A DNA stretch of 64,000 bases, from positions 1,612,001 to 1,676,000 of the forward strand of contig NZ_CP073105.1 of NCBI RefSeq assembly GCF_018138085.1. The letters run 5' to 3'. The notes beneath the pieces were generated by a model that worked only from the letters and a program-made list of their open reading frames with translations, did not search any database and was not told the DNA's origin. Made by a program: the position numbers and the translations under genes. Positions within the stretch are counted from its first letter, which is position 1; each line of letters opens with the position of its first letter. The stretch comes from Stutzerimonas stutzeri (GTDB taxonomy: Bacteria > Pseudomonadota > Gammaproteobacteria > Pseudomonadales > Pseudomonadaceae). This document shows positions 63,729 through 64,000 of the stretch, piece by piece.

Positions 63729-64000
63729 TCAGGCCGGCAGCGCGGCGCGTGGGCGCAAGGTCAGGCTGGCATGTACCACCAGCGTTGCGATAACCAGCGC
63801 ACCGCCGTATAGCGTCGCGCTAGCGGGCGTCTCCTGCAGGAAATACCAGACCCAGAGTGTGCCCAGCACGCTTTCCAGCAGATAGAACAGGGCCACCTCG
63901 GCGGAGGGCAGATAGCGGGTCGCGTTATTGATCAGCAGCGTGGCCAGCGGCATCTGGACCAAACCCATGACCACCAATGCCCAGTAGCTCGTGGCTTCCA
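63729..64000 (-). CDS. DMT/EamA-family transporter, C-terminal part (cut by window edge)
   Basis: The last 89 or so residues of a drug/metabolite transporter are visible; the start lies beyond the window. Three helices are seen (SYWALVVMGLVQMPLATLLI, AEVALFYLLESVLGTLWVWYFL, ATLYGGALVIATLVVHASL), typical of the final EamA repeat, with the LLESVLGTLWVWYFLQE motif of that family. Substrate not known. Confidence 0.8.
   Translation of the reverse strand, partial: EATSYWALVVMGLVQMPLATLLINNATRYLPSAEVALFYLLESVLGTLWVWYFLQETPASATLYGGALVIATLVVHASLTLRPRAALPA

Overview
The window is 64 kb of GC-rich gammaproteobacterial chromosome and looks like Stutzerimonas (Pseudomonas) stutzeri or a close relative. 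The support is the pseudomonad gene families throughout (class II HMG-CoA reductase with HMG-CoA lyase, PheC-like dehydratase, BdlA-like PAS receptor, RlhA), REP-type GTGGGAGC palindromes, and GTGGAAAA/TTTTCCAC and GCGTTCCC/GGGAACGC hairpins of the kind scattered through such genomes. I see no rRNA, tRNA, CRISPR, insertion sequence, phage or plasmid gene. It reads as ordinary core and accessory chromosome made of many small regulator-plus-target modules. Both ends cut through a gene.

Layout. 0-7 kb: a partial SDR oxidoreductase, a lipoprotein, a SotB-like exporter, a soluble double-PAS chemoreceptor, RlpA and a membrane chemoreceptor. 7-10 kb: a secreted PheC-like protein, a tandem REP array and RlhA (23S rRNA C2501 hydroxylation). 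10-20 kb is an iron region: a FhuE-like receptor behind a Fur box, a DUF3325/PepSY/DUF3649 operon, a CirA-like catecholate receptor with its own Fur box, an OmpR/EnvZ-type two-component pair resembling PfeRS/PirRS, and a secreted CAP protein. 20-25 kb: two lipoproteins, two very small proteins, a DJ-1/PfpI protein, an Rrf2 regulator next to a dithiol-type flavoenzyme, and a cupin. 25-31 kb: a chemoreceptor, an SLC13/MatC-like permease and an amidohydrolase, divergent from a GntR regulator across a 26-bp near-perfect palindrome. 30.7-40 kb: small enzymes and five regulator-target modules (MerR, HxlR, TetR types), plus a sterol desaturase-like hydroxylase and a SpoU methyltransferase. 40-43 kb: a TRAP transporter. 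43-46.5 kb: a cystine operon (tcyNLJ with dcyD). 46.7-52.4 kb: a mevalonate-degradation operon (mvaA, mvaB, TctB-like, TctA-like) divergent from a MocR-type regulator. 52-64 kb: two LysR regulators, a PNPOx-FNR-ferredoxin fusion with a GST, a methyltransferase, a dCache chemoreceptor, TfoX-N and GNAT proteins, AzoR and a partial DMT transporter.

How the genes work together. The iron region couples outer-membrane siderophore uptake to Fur and to a two-component sensor. The mva operon should import mevalonate, oxidise it to HMG-CoA and cleave that to acetoacetate and acetyl-CoA. The GntR module joins uptake, hydrolysis and perhaps chemotaxis for one unknown substrate. The tcy/dcyD genes supply sulfur. 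The least described parts are the TctAB-like transporter without a binding protein, with a 21-codon coupled leader ORF; the MerR promoter with a 19-bp spacer; the Rrf2 palindrome in front of a CPYC flavoenzyme; and the three-domain PNPOx-reductase fusion.
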